A stretch of 64,000 bases of DNA, from NCBI RefSeq assembly GCF_040436345.1, contig NC_133223.1, positions 13,521,613 through 13,585,612 on the forward strand, written 5' to 3'. Positions within the stretch are counted from its first letter, which is position 1. Every line of letters begins with the position of its first letter. Source of the stretch: Pagrus major (Eukaryota; Chordata; Actinopteri; Spariformes; Sparidae). The position numbers and the translations under genes are program-made. Of this stretch, positions 9,000-33,700 are shown in pieces. The notes under the pieces are model-generated. The model worked only from the letters and a program-made list of their open reading frames with translations. It ran no database searches and was not told the origin of the DNA.

Positions 9000-11900
9000 T
9001 AACAAAGGTTTGTTTCTACCTTATGTTAGAAATTTACCCGTGAATTACTACGTTTTGAGAGACGCCTCTATTTCCAGGATGGACAGTGGATCTTGTTTGA
9101 CTGTGGAGGTGATTCTTCTTCAATACTAAACAATCTATGGCGATTACCTCACTCCCGGAAATATCCTTAAAGCGAAACTGTGTTTTGGTTTGACTTTTTA
9201 GTTTAGTTTTTCCACATTAACAAGTAGCCTAAGTCCAATTACAAGTCCACATTTCTGTCTAAATAATTGTCACAGATTATTATTTTTTTTAATTAAAGAT
9301 TCCTTCATACGTGTTCTTATAATTGCCTAAGCACTGCTTCAAAAATTGAACAGAATGACCAAACAAGACAGACTATTCATTGGGAGCATAGCCGGATTAA
9401 TCCAATAAAGGTCCCGAGGCCACCACCGTCACAGTCTCTCTGTGCATTGTATATGTATGCTGATACATAAAGTAAACAAGTGGAACTAAATTATAGAAAA
9501 AATGCTTGTGAACTCAATACATAGTTAAATAAGGGCATGAATTAAAATAGTTTTTAACTAAGAACTCATCAGTGAGACAGGGTCTTAGAGGCCCTGGACA
9601 CCAGTGGTTGTCAAAGAGGGGGAATAGATGACCAGGGTAAAAATATGAAGTGAAAATAAGTCCATGAATATTATTTATGCTGGGAAAACTAACAGACAAA
9701 ATAACTTGGATCCATTTTTATTAGTTTATTGTTTTTATTGCTTCCCCTATCATTGTAAATGAATGATAAAACATTGTAGGGTGGGGGCATTAACTTCTAT
9801 TAGCATCTGAAGGGGGCACACCAGAAAAGAAGCACTGTGCTTAACCCACACAGGTGATTGTAAGACTTTTTGACTTGCCACATGTGGTGGTCACAGGTGT
9901 AAATAATAAAGCAATGATGGCTGAATTCCATTTAGCTGCTTCGGTTTCAGGGTCCTGGTATTGGTCGTGCTGTCTAAGTGTCACACTGTCATGACTTACT
10001 GGTACACTTAAACTGAACATAGCCAGTGGTAATGTAGGTATTAACAGCTGTGCTTTTCCTGCAATGACAAGACAAAATGTCTGCTGTGAAAAACACCTGG
10101 TGGCCCTGCTCCCAGGACTGTGTGGGTGTGAACAGATATATCTAATTGACACTGGACTTGGACTCTCCTGATAGCTTTGAACCCTGTCATAGTGAGACAA
10201 ATTACACCTTTATCCTCTCATTAGTACACGGATTCCGGTGACCTTAAATAACTTCCAGCATGTCAGAGAGACGAGCTAATTATGCAGGACTTAGTCATTT
10301 TGATTTCAGTTGATATTGAAATTTTCTAGGGCATATTCCCAAACATTTTTGCAGTTATCTAAATTTCCACAAACCATACACACATTGAATCTGGAGCTTC
10401 TTGGGGCTCTGGGGCCAAGGAGTAGTGTCCTTTCCCTGTCAGTTATTGATTGACAATTGATCGAAGATAAACTCAAGAGGATGGAATATTTGTTGCTCAA
10501 TTCACAAACCATAATATCTCATTTAAGTTACTCAATCACACTTGCTTGGCATTGACAAGCCTTTATTCATCATCCAGTTTTTCCTCCTTTCTCTGTGGGG
10601 GTGCAGGCATCTCCAAAACTCCCCTGTCTAACCTTGGTGCATATACAACTGATCAGAACAAGGTCATAACTTACTCGATAACAATGGATAAAACTATAAC
10701 AGCATTTGGCAGCCATATCAACAGAAATACCTGTAAGCAAAATAACAGTTTCAAAATAAAATCCACTGTCTCTGTAAGTTTTGTACAATAAGGTACATTG
10801 GAGCCCGGAGCTGGTAAACAGACAGCAGAAGAGGTGTTGTTGACGGTCGGCGGAATAATGCAATATGCATTATTTCATATCGGTTTAAAAACATCTATCA
10901 AGTGCTCAATGGTACTCTCAATTGCAACCGTATACAATTGCTATGGTAAAAAGCAGAAGGTTTTTTTTCTTTTTTAAGTCTTCATGCAAGTTAAATTAAT
11001 TTAGTTTATATGCAATTTTGATCACAAAGTTCTGCATAATTCAACTGAGTGCTGTAAAACTGAGAACATACACTTTTAATAAATAAAAACCCAAGTTTGA
11101 AGGGCTATCGTGCCACTACAGTGCTGCATACAACCTGCAGAAAAGTCCTAAATATCTGAAGATATGTTAGAATTAAAGAATAATATGATGCACCACTTCT
11201 GAAGCCCGACATTTGTGAACCAGCTCCCCATCGATGCTTCCAGCGTAGCATTAGAAGAACAACAGAAATGACAATAAATACCACAGAGTAGTGTCAGATG
11301 TGTACTTCTTAAAGATCTGTGCTTGTTGTAGAGTGATGTGTTGTTGACTATTAATGTGATTGAAGAAGAGAGATGAGAAGAGACTGAGACAGTGGGAGGG
11401 AAACAGACAACAGGTGAAAAGCACTTAAATGAACAAAATAAGCGCTTTGACTTTAACAGCTGTCATTTTGCAGAGCAGTATAGGTCCAGAGAAGTATCTC
11501 AACAGGCAGAGACATTTGTTTTGACAAACCTGATCGTGTGACTCAAGCTTCAAGTTCAACTTCACATGTGGGCAGCTCCAAATGGCAGCAAGACCTTTGC
11601 GTTTTGTTATCCACAGACGGCACAATCACACGCTTGCTTGCTGCTGTTACCCTTAGCTTACATTTGTCACCTCTTGCAGGAAAATAGCTTGTCTACATAT
11701 GATGTCACGTCATTCCGTTGCTATGGAGCAAACTGCTGATGGAGGGCAGGAAGTGATTTATGATACATACTGTATTGATACATGTGGCAAAATGCCTATG
11801 GTTTGTGTTGTTTACAGTTGCCCAAACATTTGTATACCATCGGGAAGAGTGGAGTCAGTCAGTGGTATCTGACCACAACTGAATGAGACTTTTACAATAT

Positions 11901-13548
11901 ACAGACTGAGTGGACACAGCCTGGCCTTAGAAACAGGCCGTCAAAGGACAGAGGTTTCATCCGGTTTTCATCCTGTGTACGTCTAAAGTGTGTTTCTTAT
12001 CTTGTGATCATCTATTTAGATTTCTTGTGTAAAATGTAATCATTCAATAATATATCATTTAGCTTTGACAACAATGTGACTTCAACATTCACGCCAATAA
12101 AGCTTATTTGAATTTAATGCTCTTTTGACCACTTTGTCAAAAGTAATTTTGTGGCTACTATGTAACTAACTACTTCCTTGCTTTATAAAGTTAATTGGGG
12201 TTATTGCTTTTAAGGGGTACACCCCATAACTTAACAAGGACAGAGGATGTCATTCGCTGTACAGATTGTATAGCCCACTGAGGCAACGTGATTGTGATTT
12301 CAAGCAATTTAAATACAATTGACTTGACTTTGCTCAACAACATGTAGCAACAAAGACAAACTGGATTCCCTCCATCTCGTCAACTCTGCTTTTCACTTCC
12401 GCCCTCCATCTGGATTTGACGTGTCATCAGAATCACCTGACTGCAAACAATCTATTGACCACACATGATAAAAACATATACAGTATTTGCCTCGTGTAGT
12501 CTCAAAGGATAAGGAGTCTTTGTTTTTTGATGTCAACAAATCCCACAAAAGGACCAAAACCAACAATGTGTTAGTCCGTCTTTCTCTTGGTTTCTGTCTT
12601 CCCTACTCTGTCAGCCTGAAGCCCATTTGTTCCCACTGAACACACACGTCTTTATAATACATAGTTGAATTTTTTTTAAAAGTATACTCTTTTCTAACTT
12701 CCTGAAACAGCTGGGCACTGCTGTTGATAACAAATGTGACTCAAACGTGAGCAAACAGCACATTTGTGGAGGACTATTTTCAGTGGCGGATTAATACACA
12801 TTTGATGCGCTAGCGATTTTTACAGCAGAAGCATAGTGTATGAAAGCTTGACTCATCGTATACTACAGGTGTGTTTTAATAGTTTTTGGATAACAATAGA
12901 GTGCTATGATGGATATATAAGCTTCATCAGGCTTTGGCTACACAGCAATTGGCGGTGTTGGTCTTTGCAGGGGATTTGTTTACAATTTAAATAAACACTG
13001 ACAGCCTTACCCTTTAACCCTCTTGTGTAGCACTACAACTTGCATTCCATCGTGCATCCTCCTGTTGTAGATTGACAAATAAATTAACTTCAACAAATCA
13101 ACAATCAACAAACTGATTAATTCAAATGAAAGCAGCGAGGTTACAAATACCTGTCCGACATCATCTTTCTAAAGACTGAGACGTCTGCACATCTTATTTC
13201 TAGGGACACAGGGTAAATGACTCAGTCGTACACTTCCTGATGCTACAACTGGGACTGGAGCCAACAGTGTTGTCTGCACACTGGCTACAATGTAAGACCG
13301 AAAGCCATATCGTTACTGATTTTGGCTGTGAAGTGACCATGTGTGACTCTAATTCTACTGAAGGAGAGGGGGAACCGCTATAAAACAGACTAGAGTAGCA
13401 CTGGCACTTGGACATGAATCATCTTAACAGTGACTAAGCACAAAACAAAGGGCTGTTGTTCCAGTTTGTGTTGGTATTTTTGTTTGTGTGGTGCTCATCA
13501 TCATTATCTCCTTCAGTCTTTTGGTTTCTTCCAGCTGGAGGAGTCCGC
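9000..13548. other. Non-coding interval between nucleoside hydrolase and inpp4a, including inpp4a 3' UTR
   Basis: No exon with recognisable protein was found on either strand. The right-hand part must hold the 3' UTR of inpp4a (- strand, stop at 13549-13551), but I could not choose its poly(A) site. It holds a repeat at 12766-12955 and short repeat tails, such as the ccaataaagcttatttgaa phrase near 12092 that resembles the 3' end of fish retroposons. The remaining sequence shows nothing I can name. Confidence 0.5.
12766..12955 (+). repeat. Dispersed repeat, copy 1 (pair with 23941-24160)
   Basis: Shares an ordered series of phrases with 23941-24160: ggactattttcagtggcggattaatacacatttg versus ggactatttttagccgtggagtaatacacatttgg, then aatagttt, then caggctttggctacacagcaat versus caggcttggatacacagacaat. 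Family name unknown. Confidence 0.6.
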
Positions 13549-24510
<10,962 letters not shown>

Positions 24511-24686
24511 GGTGGGTTCACGTCGGGGCCGAGGATGGATTTAAGAATAAAAAGGGCTGAAGAGCAGAGCAATGTCGAGCTGACTCAAAGCGAAAACTCG
24601 CCCGTCACGTCAGTTATCTGAGATGTGCGTGCGCTGGTTTCCCTTGTGTGCTGATCCGAGCTGTCAGACGTTTGTCGATGATAAGA
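24511..24686 (-). other. 5' UTR part of the inpp4a start exon
   Basis: On the - strand the acceptor ttgtctgtctttcag precedes 24686, and the exon continues to the ATG at 24510 in a good context (cccaccATGT). A stop codon in frame upstream supports this ATG. The acceptor implies at least one further upstream non-coding exon. Confidence 0.6.
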
Positions 24687-25934
24687 CTGAAAGACAGACA
24701 AAAGAGAACAAATTGATCATCTGCCGTCCCCATAGAAACAGTTGTGACTGACTGGACATCTGACTTGATGGAGGCTGAGCTCAGAAAAAATTATCAAAAT
24801 TAGAAAACTGCTTGCTGCACTAATGCACAAGGTAAAATTAATGAATAACTAATGTGTAAGTTGGCTATTTGTCTGGCTATGAAGCTCAATTCTGAGATGA
24901 ACAGCGTTTAAGAGGTTGTTTAGTTTTCTGTCAGCGCTTGACTTCCCTCCCTGATAATATGCTAATATAGGCAGTGGAAATAGATTCTGTGGTGAAAAGT
25001 GAGACTTTTCACACAGCTGTGTGATGTGATACAAAGCACTGCAAGCAGACTGAAGCCTCACCTTCTACCTCCTGATGCTATTTGTGCTTTCCTGGTGTTA
25101 TTTGTTAACTTGGTTCCTCTTTCATAACAACTGATGTCAAACACACATGCACATGCAGATAGATACTGAGGTAAATGTCCCACTTTTATTGTAGTAAACA
25201 AAGCCAATCTATTCCAGATAACCAGGTCATTCATAGGCACAAATAACACTTGATGAATTTGAAGAATTGAATTCAGTATTTTTGTTGCATTGTTCCTGTG
25301 TATGAAGACTTTTAATATGAAGTCCCTTGTGTCTAAAAGTGCCAATAATCAAAAGTAAAGCCTCTCTAGCAGGACCTCATAGCAACATTATGCAACTTTT
25401 TTGTACCATAAATAACAGCTTCAGAATCATGATGATGGTTCAGTGTATTGTAACGGGGTGAATGGTATAGTACAGGTTGTTCACTCTGCATTTTTCCAAA
25501 GAGCATGAACTTTCTCTGTAAATCTCATAAACAATCTAATCATTTTGAAAATTCGAATGTGATTGTGAGACAGTGGACAGTAGAGAGCTGACAGGGAATA
25601 ATGAGATGGAGAATAACACTGAAATGGTCTGTGCCTCAAGGCCATCAGGACGCCCTGGTTCTTTACATCTGTTTTATATTTCTTGACTGTAATATGTCTT
25701 TTTTTTTATTACTTCAGCTTTGACGTTACCTTACTAGTTGTTGTAACTTCCTATTTTATTACTTTGTTTTTTTATCTAATATCTTTATATAATATAATTA
25801 TCTACTTTTACCATTTTTAGTATTTCCCCCTCAGTTTTATTGTATTATTGTATTACTGCCAATTATGTGCCTTTTATTTCTTCAATCATGTATACCTTTA
25901 TTAAGGTACAGTAGATTCAGATTCTAACCCATCT

Positions 25935-26000
25935 GCCTGTTCTGAAAGCACTTTGGATCAACGACTGATGTTTTTAAATGTGCTATATGAATAAACCAAC
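25935..26000 (+). repeat. Retroposon-like 3' tail
   Basis: The phrases aaagcactttggatcaacg and aaatgtgctatatgaataaa resemble the shared 3' end of fish L2-type LINEs and their dependent SINEs. Only the tail is evident. Confidence 0.4.
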
Positions 26001-26039
26001 TTCACCAGATAACTTGTCATATACTTTAGTTTATAAACA

Positions 26040-26700
26040 GGACATTTTGACCTGCCAGTCAAGTCATTTAGTCCAAGTCTCAAGCAAAGTGCAGGCGGCT
26101 GTGGCTCAGGAGGTAGAGTGGGTCGTCCAGTAATCAGAAGGTTGCTGGTCTGATTCCCCAGTGTCTTGTGTGCAAGATACTGAACCCCAAATCTCCTGAT
26201 GAGCAGGAGATGTGTATGTGAATGTGAGAAGTGTTGTTATGCACTTTGAGCTGTCAGTTACGTAGACTGGAAAAGCACAATAGAAATGCAAGTCCATTAC
26301 CAAAGTCAAGTCACAGGTTCTGTCAAGTCGAATCCTTAGTTAAGGCAAGTCACCATCCAAGATTCTGCATTACCATTATCAAGTCCATTTGGTAATGGTA
26401 ACGCTTTAAGGTATTAGTGCCTGTCAAAAGATGATACTATTGGCCAGTTTATCTAACCTGTTCGAAAAGTATGACAGTGAATTGAATCTGTATTATAATA
26501 GCTGATTTTCAGTTAAAGGTGCAATATGTATATGTATATGTCTTTTCAATCAAAAATATTCTCTCCCCATGAAATGGAAAAATACTGAAATACTGACAGC
26601 AAGACAGAACAAAAAATCTAAACTGAAAACTTTATTTTCTGTCAGGTCAAGTTGCAAAACAGTGACGAGTCAATTTGAAACCAGGTCACAATGACTTCTG
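26040..26700. repeat. CAAGTC-rich repeat, copy 2, interrupted by a SINE
   Basis: Flanks at 26040-26094 (gtcaagtcatttagtccaag) and 26303-26700 (caaagtcaagtcacagg, ctaaactgaaaac, gtcaggtcaagttgcaaaac) match copy 1 at 2410-2800 in order. The SINE at 26095-26302 sits inside. The right part also contains a palindromic attaccat...atggtaac segment near 26370-26402. Confidence 0.55.
26095..26302 (+). mobile_element. tRNA-derived SINE
   Basis: The head gtggctcaggaggtagagtg carries an RNA polymerase III A-box, and ggttgctggtctgattcc is a B-box, spaced as in tRNA-derived SINEs. The body (tgcaagatactgaacccca, aatgtgagaa, gcactttgagctgtcagt, agactggaaaagcac) matches a SINE very common in percomorph fish, ending aaatgcaagtccattacc. 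About 208 bp, moderately diverged; not a functional tRNA. Confidence 0.8.
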
Positions 26701-27530
26701 GCCACATATCTGGCCAGCGGTATCACATAAAGGGCAAGCTGTCACTTTAACCACAACCACTTGAGTCTTACACAGCTATTATCATCAAACAATTATCATT
26801 CCAGCACTCTCAGTGGGTACTTGTGGTGTAATGAGACACTCGTTTGCTATGTCTCCTTTTGTAAAGACAAGGCTGATAATGCAAAAACGACACTGCTCGT
26901 GTTGTCACCTAGCTGACACTGCACCTGCCAAAATTACATTCAACAGCAAGAGAACAGGAAACTGACTGTGCCAAGTGTGGCACACACTGGCTATAAGAGG
27001 AAACACTGATGTAAGAGTGAGAATCAGCAACAAGACAAGCAAGCTGTCAGTGCACTGATTTAGCTTGAGCAAAGCACAACTAAGCACAAATACGATCCAC
27101 AGGACAGTGAAGAGGACAGGCACAGAGGAGGAAACACGAAACAGAAAAACGGTGTGTGAGGAAAAAAGAAAAAGGATGCAGCAAGTGATCTAACCTGAGC
27201 TGAAAGCTGCTTCAAATGGCCCTAAGAGCTAAATGTTTACGTGTCCTGTGGCACGTCAGACTCTGTTAACATTTCTAGTACCTGTGTGTGTGTCCAAGCA
27301 TCCACTTTCCTTCGCTCAGAGAGATCATCTGGAATAAATGTATTTTTCTTCTCTGTCCAAATATACCCAGAACTGGTGGACGGAGGGGATATCAGGTACT
27401 TTGTTTGACTTGTGTATGTTTTCTGTTTACACCAATGAAAGAACAACAACTGTATGTGTGCATTCATGTGTGAGGACTTCAGCAAGAGAGGTCTATTTTT
27501 ACACGTGAATCTGTTTTGACGTCACACAGC

Positions 27531-27575
27531 GACACACACACAGCGCCACACACACACACACACACACACACACTC
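27531..27575. repeat. CA microsatellite
   Basis: (CA)n interrupted once by gcgc, between inpp4a and its candidate 5' exon. Confidence 0.9.
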
Positions 27576-28739
27576 AACGTCATCTGCATAGTCACACATA
27601 CAGGATCAGGAGTGTGAGTGTGGTGCTCTCTGCCAGTTTAATCTCTGTTCTGGCACCTTCATGTGAGACCAAAACAGATGACAATTACAGCGTGGCTGCT
27701 CTGCCTCATTAGGCTGTGTGGGAGTCATTGTCAGTGGGAGCCGTCTTATAGCATGCCATACTCTCCACTGCCTGGGGCATTGCGGGAAGCTCTCAGGGAA
27801 ACCCACAGTGGATCTAATGCAAAGCCACAGGGAGCCATCGTCAGTGCATCTGTCTGACAGTCATCAGCTACACGTGTAAAGGCAGACAAAACCGCCGGGA
27901 GTGGTGCTGAAACGATTTATTGATTAATGGATTTATCAGTGAATGGAAAATTGATTAACAGCAATTTCCTGTTGAAGTGTTTAAATGATTTATTAAACAA
28001 GGTCCGCTTCTTAATCATTACAATTTGCTGTTTCTGTGATGTTGTTTTTTTTTTACGTCATTATGAACTGAATCTTTTTGTATTTTGGACATTTGAAGGT
28101 GTCCTGTTAGGAGAGTGTTTTTTTAATTTTTGGGAATAAATCCATTAATCATTTAAATACTGACCAGATAAACTAACTCAAAGCTGAAAGGCTGTTTTAA
28201 TGGTCAATTTAGCTGCTCTGGGGCTGCAGCGATATACAGGTTTCAAGGCATACGTGTTTCATAACGTGTACTTGTGTTGTAGTACTCGAGATACTTATTT
28301 AATACATTTTGTACGTAATGATGGTTTCTCTTTGAAGACAAGTGCCATCCTGAAAACCCCCCAAAAATTGTATTGTGTGAGGTGGATGTTAAAACATGGA
28401 AAAGATGATGTCCACACTGTCTTGTTTGTTGGTGACTGCTTGCTTATAGAAAAAGTAAAATTCCCCCCACATAAAATTCACCTCAGCAGGAACCTTTGAT
28501 TGTTTTGTCAAGACATTTCACACGGTACACCAACACATACACTCATACAGTGTATATGGAAGTGAAGGGGTGAATAAAGAGGAATCTTCATTTGTTTCCA
28601 GACTTGGTCTGGATTTAGGTCGTCTTGACTACAACACTGCAGAGTGCATTTGCAAATCTACAGTATTGAATTCTACCATGTTAGTGTTGTTAAAAACATT
28701 TATCATACCGTGAAAATCTCATACCGCTGCAAGAGTAAT

Positions 28740-28970
28740 CTGCTTTTTAGCGTTTAACCTGTTTATCAGTTGGTCTATAAAATGCCTGTCACAATTTCTC
28801 AAAAAACCCAAGGTGATGTCTTCAAAGTGCTTGTTTTACTCGACCATGAGACAAAAACTTCCAAATATTCGATTTATAAAAATATGAAACACTGAAAAAG
28901 AGCACATTTTGGTTGCTATTCTTGGTTTAAATTCTACCAAAATAGTTGCTGATTAATTTTCTGTCCATCA
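28740..28970 (+). repeat. GGGCTGCAAC-family repeat, internal and 3' part
   Basis: Contains gttggtctataaaatgcc, aaggtgatgtcttcaaagtg, cttgttttactcgaccatg, aaacactgaaaaagag and aaaatagttgctgattaatt in the order seen in the family. The 5' head may be the fragment at 27905-27975. Confidence 0.6.
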
Positions 28971-30501
28971 ACAGTGCATCTTCGATGAAGGAAGAAGAAA
29001 AGATGACACACGTGCAGCCAGGAAGCAAGTAGTGCGTAGAAGGAGAGAGGACGGAGAGGATTCAGGTGGTCCTCCTTGTCCTCTGGGGCAGTCTGGAGAC
29101 AAAGTGACCCAGTTAGTGAGTGAGGCTGGCGGGCAGCACACAGCTGGCCCCCTGCAGATGCTGTCAGCACCGGCTGCACTGCGGTGCCTCTCTCTCTCTC
29201 AAATGTCCTCTTCCTCATCTCACCTTCTCCTCGTCCCTTTAAACCTCTCCCAAAAGCCTCACGCATCCCCTGCTTCTTCTGCTCAGTCATCAATTCTGTC
29301 TCCCTTTCCTGTGTCCCCATGTAACCCCCAATGTTCCTCTCCATTTCAATCTATTGATCCTTGTTCAGTTTAGAGCTGAGCTGAGCTCATCTGCCGTCCC
29401 TCGAGTCTGATCTACAATCGTCAAGTTGATGCAGAGATGTCTCTCATGTGGCTGACTCAGTCCACAGTGGCTGATCCATAAATTGCCTTCAGATCCAGTT
29501 AATCAAAGAGGAGGAGGACATGCAAACCAGTTTATTCCCAGGAGGAGAGTTATACACACACACGTACACAAACGTAGGGAGGAAGTAACGTCACGCATAA
29601 AGGAGCTCTTGTTACCCAGACAGCATAATGATGACGATGATGATGATCATAAATGTACTCAGGATCACACACACAGTTAAACTGTTTATGGATCCTTCAG
29701 TAGCACTATGCAGATGGAAAGGCTCAGCTCAATTTAGTTCTCAAAAATCTTCCATCAAAAACACACAGCTGCAGAGGACAGACGTGACAAAGACAGACAG
29801 TCAGAGATGAAGCACAGAAAACTCAAAACAGTGAAAACTGTGATTCAGCGGATCAAATTTAATCCTCTGTGGGAGCAGCTGGGAGGCCTGCGATGGCGTG
29901 ACACCTTACTTCACAAGCAACACATCCGGTTTGAGATGTAACATGTACTGAACAATATAAATATGTAACATTGCACACATACATAATCCTACACCACCAT
30001 CACCCTCCTGGCCTCCTGTAAACCTGCATGAACAGGGTGTCATCCTGCCTGTTTACCAGCCTGCCAGGGTCTGCGTGGGAATAACTCGACAGAGGCCAGA
30101 GCTGTCCAACGGAAATCTATTTATGGCAGCACTGACTAATAATACAGCCACTATACTTTAGAGAGGATCCGTGTTTATTCACTGACAGGCGGACAATAAC
30201 AAATATTGCGTCATGACATCTGCTGATGCTCATCCAGTGAGGCTGCTGCATGCTGCTGCAGCACAATTAAACAAATACCAGATATAAAAAGACAACAGAG
30301 CAGATAAGTCGACATCTGAGAACATCAACACGTCTTATTCTGATCCTGCTGCGAGCTGCTCTTCGTCTCTTTACGGCAGCATCCATCACTGTGAACACAC
30401 ACCCTCGAAGAAACCGAGAGATGATGTCACGTCAGAAGACAAACACACACACACACACACTCACACACTCTCACACACAGAAATGAGTAAATATCTCATA
30501 C

Positions 30502-30720
30502 CGTTCAGAGAAATGCGAAGGTTTCTTTTCATATTGATGCGCATCCTGCCAGTGTACTCGACGATGTCTGCAGTCGAGACTCGCCCTGACTCCCTCTGAC
30601 ACATCGAGACGTAATACCTCCACAGGCAGCAGCGCCTCCTCTCTCCGCTGGGGGGCGCTGCCGGCCCGGTCCGCAGAGAGACCTCTACTGTACCGCCAGA
30701 AGATCCTCACCTGATGTTTG
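30502..30720 (-). promoter_or_regulatory. Candidate 5' non-coding exon/promoter of inpp4a
   Basis: On the - strand a CpG-rich stretch (gcggaccgggccggcagcg) leads to a donor ctgaacg|gtatgag at 30502. Just before it an ATG opens MRINMKRNLRISLN; if joined to the 24686 acceptor the frame stops within a few codons, so it would be an uORF. It is the only CpG-rich donor-bearing stretch I saw upstream of inpp4a. Assignment is inferred from position. Confidence 0.35.
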
Positions 30721-33700
30721 ACTGAACGTGGATGGAGAAGCATGGATAAACTATGTGTGGAATAAAATAACAGTTCTGTCGATAGAAAGCAATGCAAGCA
30801 GAACAAGGAGACAAAGTCAGGTGTGAAAAAAATAAATCTCAAACAGTTTTGTGCAGGTCCGGATTAAATAGACAGATTACTCCCGGGCAGTCATTTTTGG
30901 GGCCCCCCTATAGGCACATTTCGATAGCCTATTTGGTAAACAAAACGAAAAAATCTTGAATGCCACATGATTATTATTCATTATCATTAATTTAGTTTGG
31001 TGTCAGCTATATGTTTGCTTATCTACAGTATATATATATTTCAGTATTCATATGCAATTGGTTGGTCAAGTACTTAAAGGAAAATAGCTAACGTGTGTGT
31101 TTAAAAATATATTAATGTATACCTAAACATTGAAATAAAGTTTTAGACTGGAGATTATTTCAGATTTTTTTAAATTGTGAAATACTTCAAAATGTATGTT
31201 AAACATTATTTAAAGTAGGCATTATTTTCTCCTCTGTCCCCTAGTGGCAAAACGCACTAAGCATGTGTTGAGAATGTGTATGCCCAGATTCTGACCAGCT
31301 TAACGAACAAAAAGCAAAAAAAAAAAAAAAAGGGATTTACAGGATTTACAGTGTTTCTGTTGTTGGGGTTAAATTATGTAACATGGCCATTATACATTTA
31401 GAAATGTGTAATTTTCTTTTGGTTTTGTGAGAGAAAAAAATACACAACAATGTGTGTATGTTCTGTATACATAAGAATATTGGCCCATACATTAATATTA
31501 ACTCCCTAATATTGGTATCCACATCACCCCCAGACATCCAGTATCGGTTGGACTCGAAAGATGACATCACTTTTGCTGTAATGCAGCCTTTAAAACCAGG
31601 ACAACCAAGACAACAATTATGCCTTATCGCTATATAACAATATCCAAAATCTAAGACATTGTACAGTCTCACATCACAATAACATTATAATATCAATATA
31701 TTGCCCAGCCCTAGTCTAAACTGTCAATATACTGTTTATATTTACTGAACAATTTGTGATGACTGAATAGAAATACTACTACTATATATATATAAGAAAA
31801 GACATGTGGGAACAGACGTACATGTGGTTTAATAAATCTGATGCGTATGCATGTTTCCTGTTTTGTACACAGATTTCTATATCACAGAGTTTTAGACATT
31901 TGGCCCCTGGGGTGGACAGAGAGCTGCAAAGAGTAAAAGTGTATTTTGTCTTTCTTGTTTACTTTCTGCCGTCAAGACTGAGATTTTGTGAGGGTTAATT
32001 TGCAGAACTACCACAGTTAATTCATGTATGACAACAAACAATAAGTTAAATAAATGATCACCTTCAGGAATGAGGCTTCTGATGTCCTATCTCTGAATGA
32101 AGGCATGTTAATCAGTGAAATCCCCCGCAGTAGCCCACAGGCCGGATCGTGCATGTTTGGGTACATAATAGGCGCATGTACATGCACATACACATAATCA
32201 GAAGCGCCAGTGTGCCAGTGTGAGGTATTAATTCATCACCTGTGCAAACCAGGATGGTTATTACATCCTCTCATTTATTCAGCCAACATATTATCATTTG
32301 CTCTTTGGCAGGTATACGGCTGGATTCACTCACTGTGGTCTTAGTCTTTCATCTAATCTCTAATGGAACATTGCTGGTTGTTAAACAAGCAGTGATTGAG
32401 TGATGATAGTTGATCCCTCCAGATTCAGAGGTTTTGGCTGGATCACAGTTACAAGAATTACAAGAATTGCTAATTACCAACATGAGAATTTTCTTATCTA
32501 TACTGCTGAGGGATCTTGACATTAGTGTGCCTTTTAAAAAAAATAGAACACTTCATACACTGAACCAGGTACTCTGAGATACATTCAGCAAACAATATTA
32601 ATTAATTAATTAATTAATTTGAACAGATGATGATGGTGAGTCAGTGCAACATGTGGAGATACTGTAATGCCCTAAAAAATAAAGTCAGTACTGTGTGGCC
32701 ACAAATTTCATGTGATCAAGAGTCAAAGGTGTTATCATTTTACTGTTGCCATGTAACATTTTTCATCTTTATTTTATCCCACAATGTTTTATAATCCTTG
32801 GGCTGTTTTATATAGTTAAAAATTTATAACAACCATCCTTAAGAATGGGAAAATTGTAATGAATTAAGACATAAGACATTAGTCATTGTAGTTATACAGC
32901 AACATTTTGTTTGGTGAAGTTAATATTTATTTGTACATTCTTATTACAAAAAGCCTCTCACCAAACAAATGACAAGTGCTTTACGCACAATATTTAAATT
33001 TCTTTATACAGCCTCAGCCTTTATACAGGTATTGTATTTTGCACCAGTGACTGCATTTCCATCCACCCTTTGCTTCTTGTCAGCCTGCTCTCTGCCTCCT
33101 TATCAGGATTTTTCAATCTGCTTCCTCTCCCTCCACCATCCTCCCTTGTATAGAAAGCTTTTGTATGATAATGTTATAAAATAAACACACTCTTTCTTTT
33201 TTTACTCCACAAAACAACATCACAATGTGCTGCAAGGAACCCGGCAGGATCCTCATCAAAAAAATTGGCATGCAATGTAAAATGTACTGACGAAGCTGCT
33301 GCCACCTGTTTTGTTATATCTCGATTAAATATGCATTATCAGTGATTATCAGCCATATAGATATGGGTTAAAAGAGGCCTCCTACTCTAAATAGTAGGTT
33401 CAGAGGCCGGACATGCTCTATGGAGTCATTTAAAGTTTTTCTTCAGATGTTTTTAATATTTTAAAACGTGTTGTTTCGGAGAATGCTGCAAAGCTGTTTT
33501 GCTGTGAAGCTCCAGAAATGTTTTGTGGACTTTATTCGACTTTCCATTGGCAAGGAAGTGAGAAGTTGATGACTAAATTTTCATTTTTGGGTGGACTTAC
33601 CTTTTGATACGTCAATAATTATAATTAATATAAGTATAAATAAGTATTTTGATGTTAGTACTTTCACTTAAGTAAGATTTTGAATGCAGGACTTTTACTT

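Larger units (their letters stand above)
24687..30470. other. Repeat-rich interval, probably the first intron of inpp4a
   Basis: No coding exon recognised. Visible contents: a retroposon-like 3' tail near 25935-26000, a SINE inside an older repeat (26040-26700), a CA microsatellite (27531-27575), a GGGCTGCAAC repeat (28740-28970) and GAT/AC simple repeats near 29626-29650 and 30441-30480. If the candidate 5' exon at 30502 is right, this is a 5.8-kb 5' UTR intron of inpp4a. Confidence 0.45.

Noticed and set aside
26095-26170. Possible tRNA gene (A-box and B-box present)
   Set aside because: No full cloverleaf, and the sequence continues into the body of a known type of fish SINE.
28934-29344. 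136-codon open frame on the - strand and an overlapping one on the + strand
   Set aside because: Biased composition (Glu/Arg-rich on one strand, Ser/Pro-rich on the other), no family resemblance; a shadow of purine-rich DNA.
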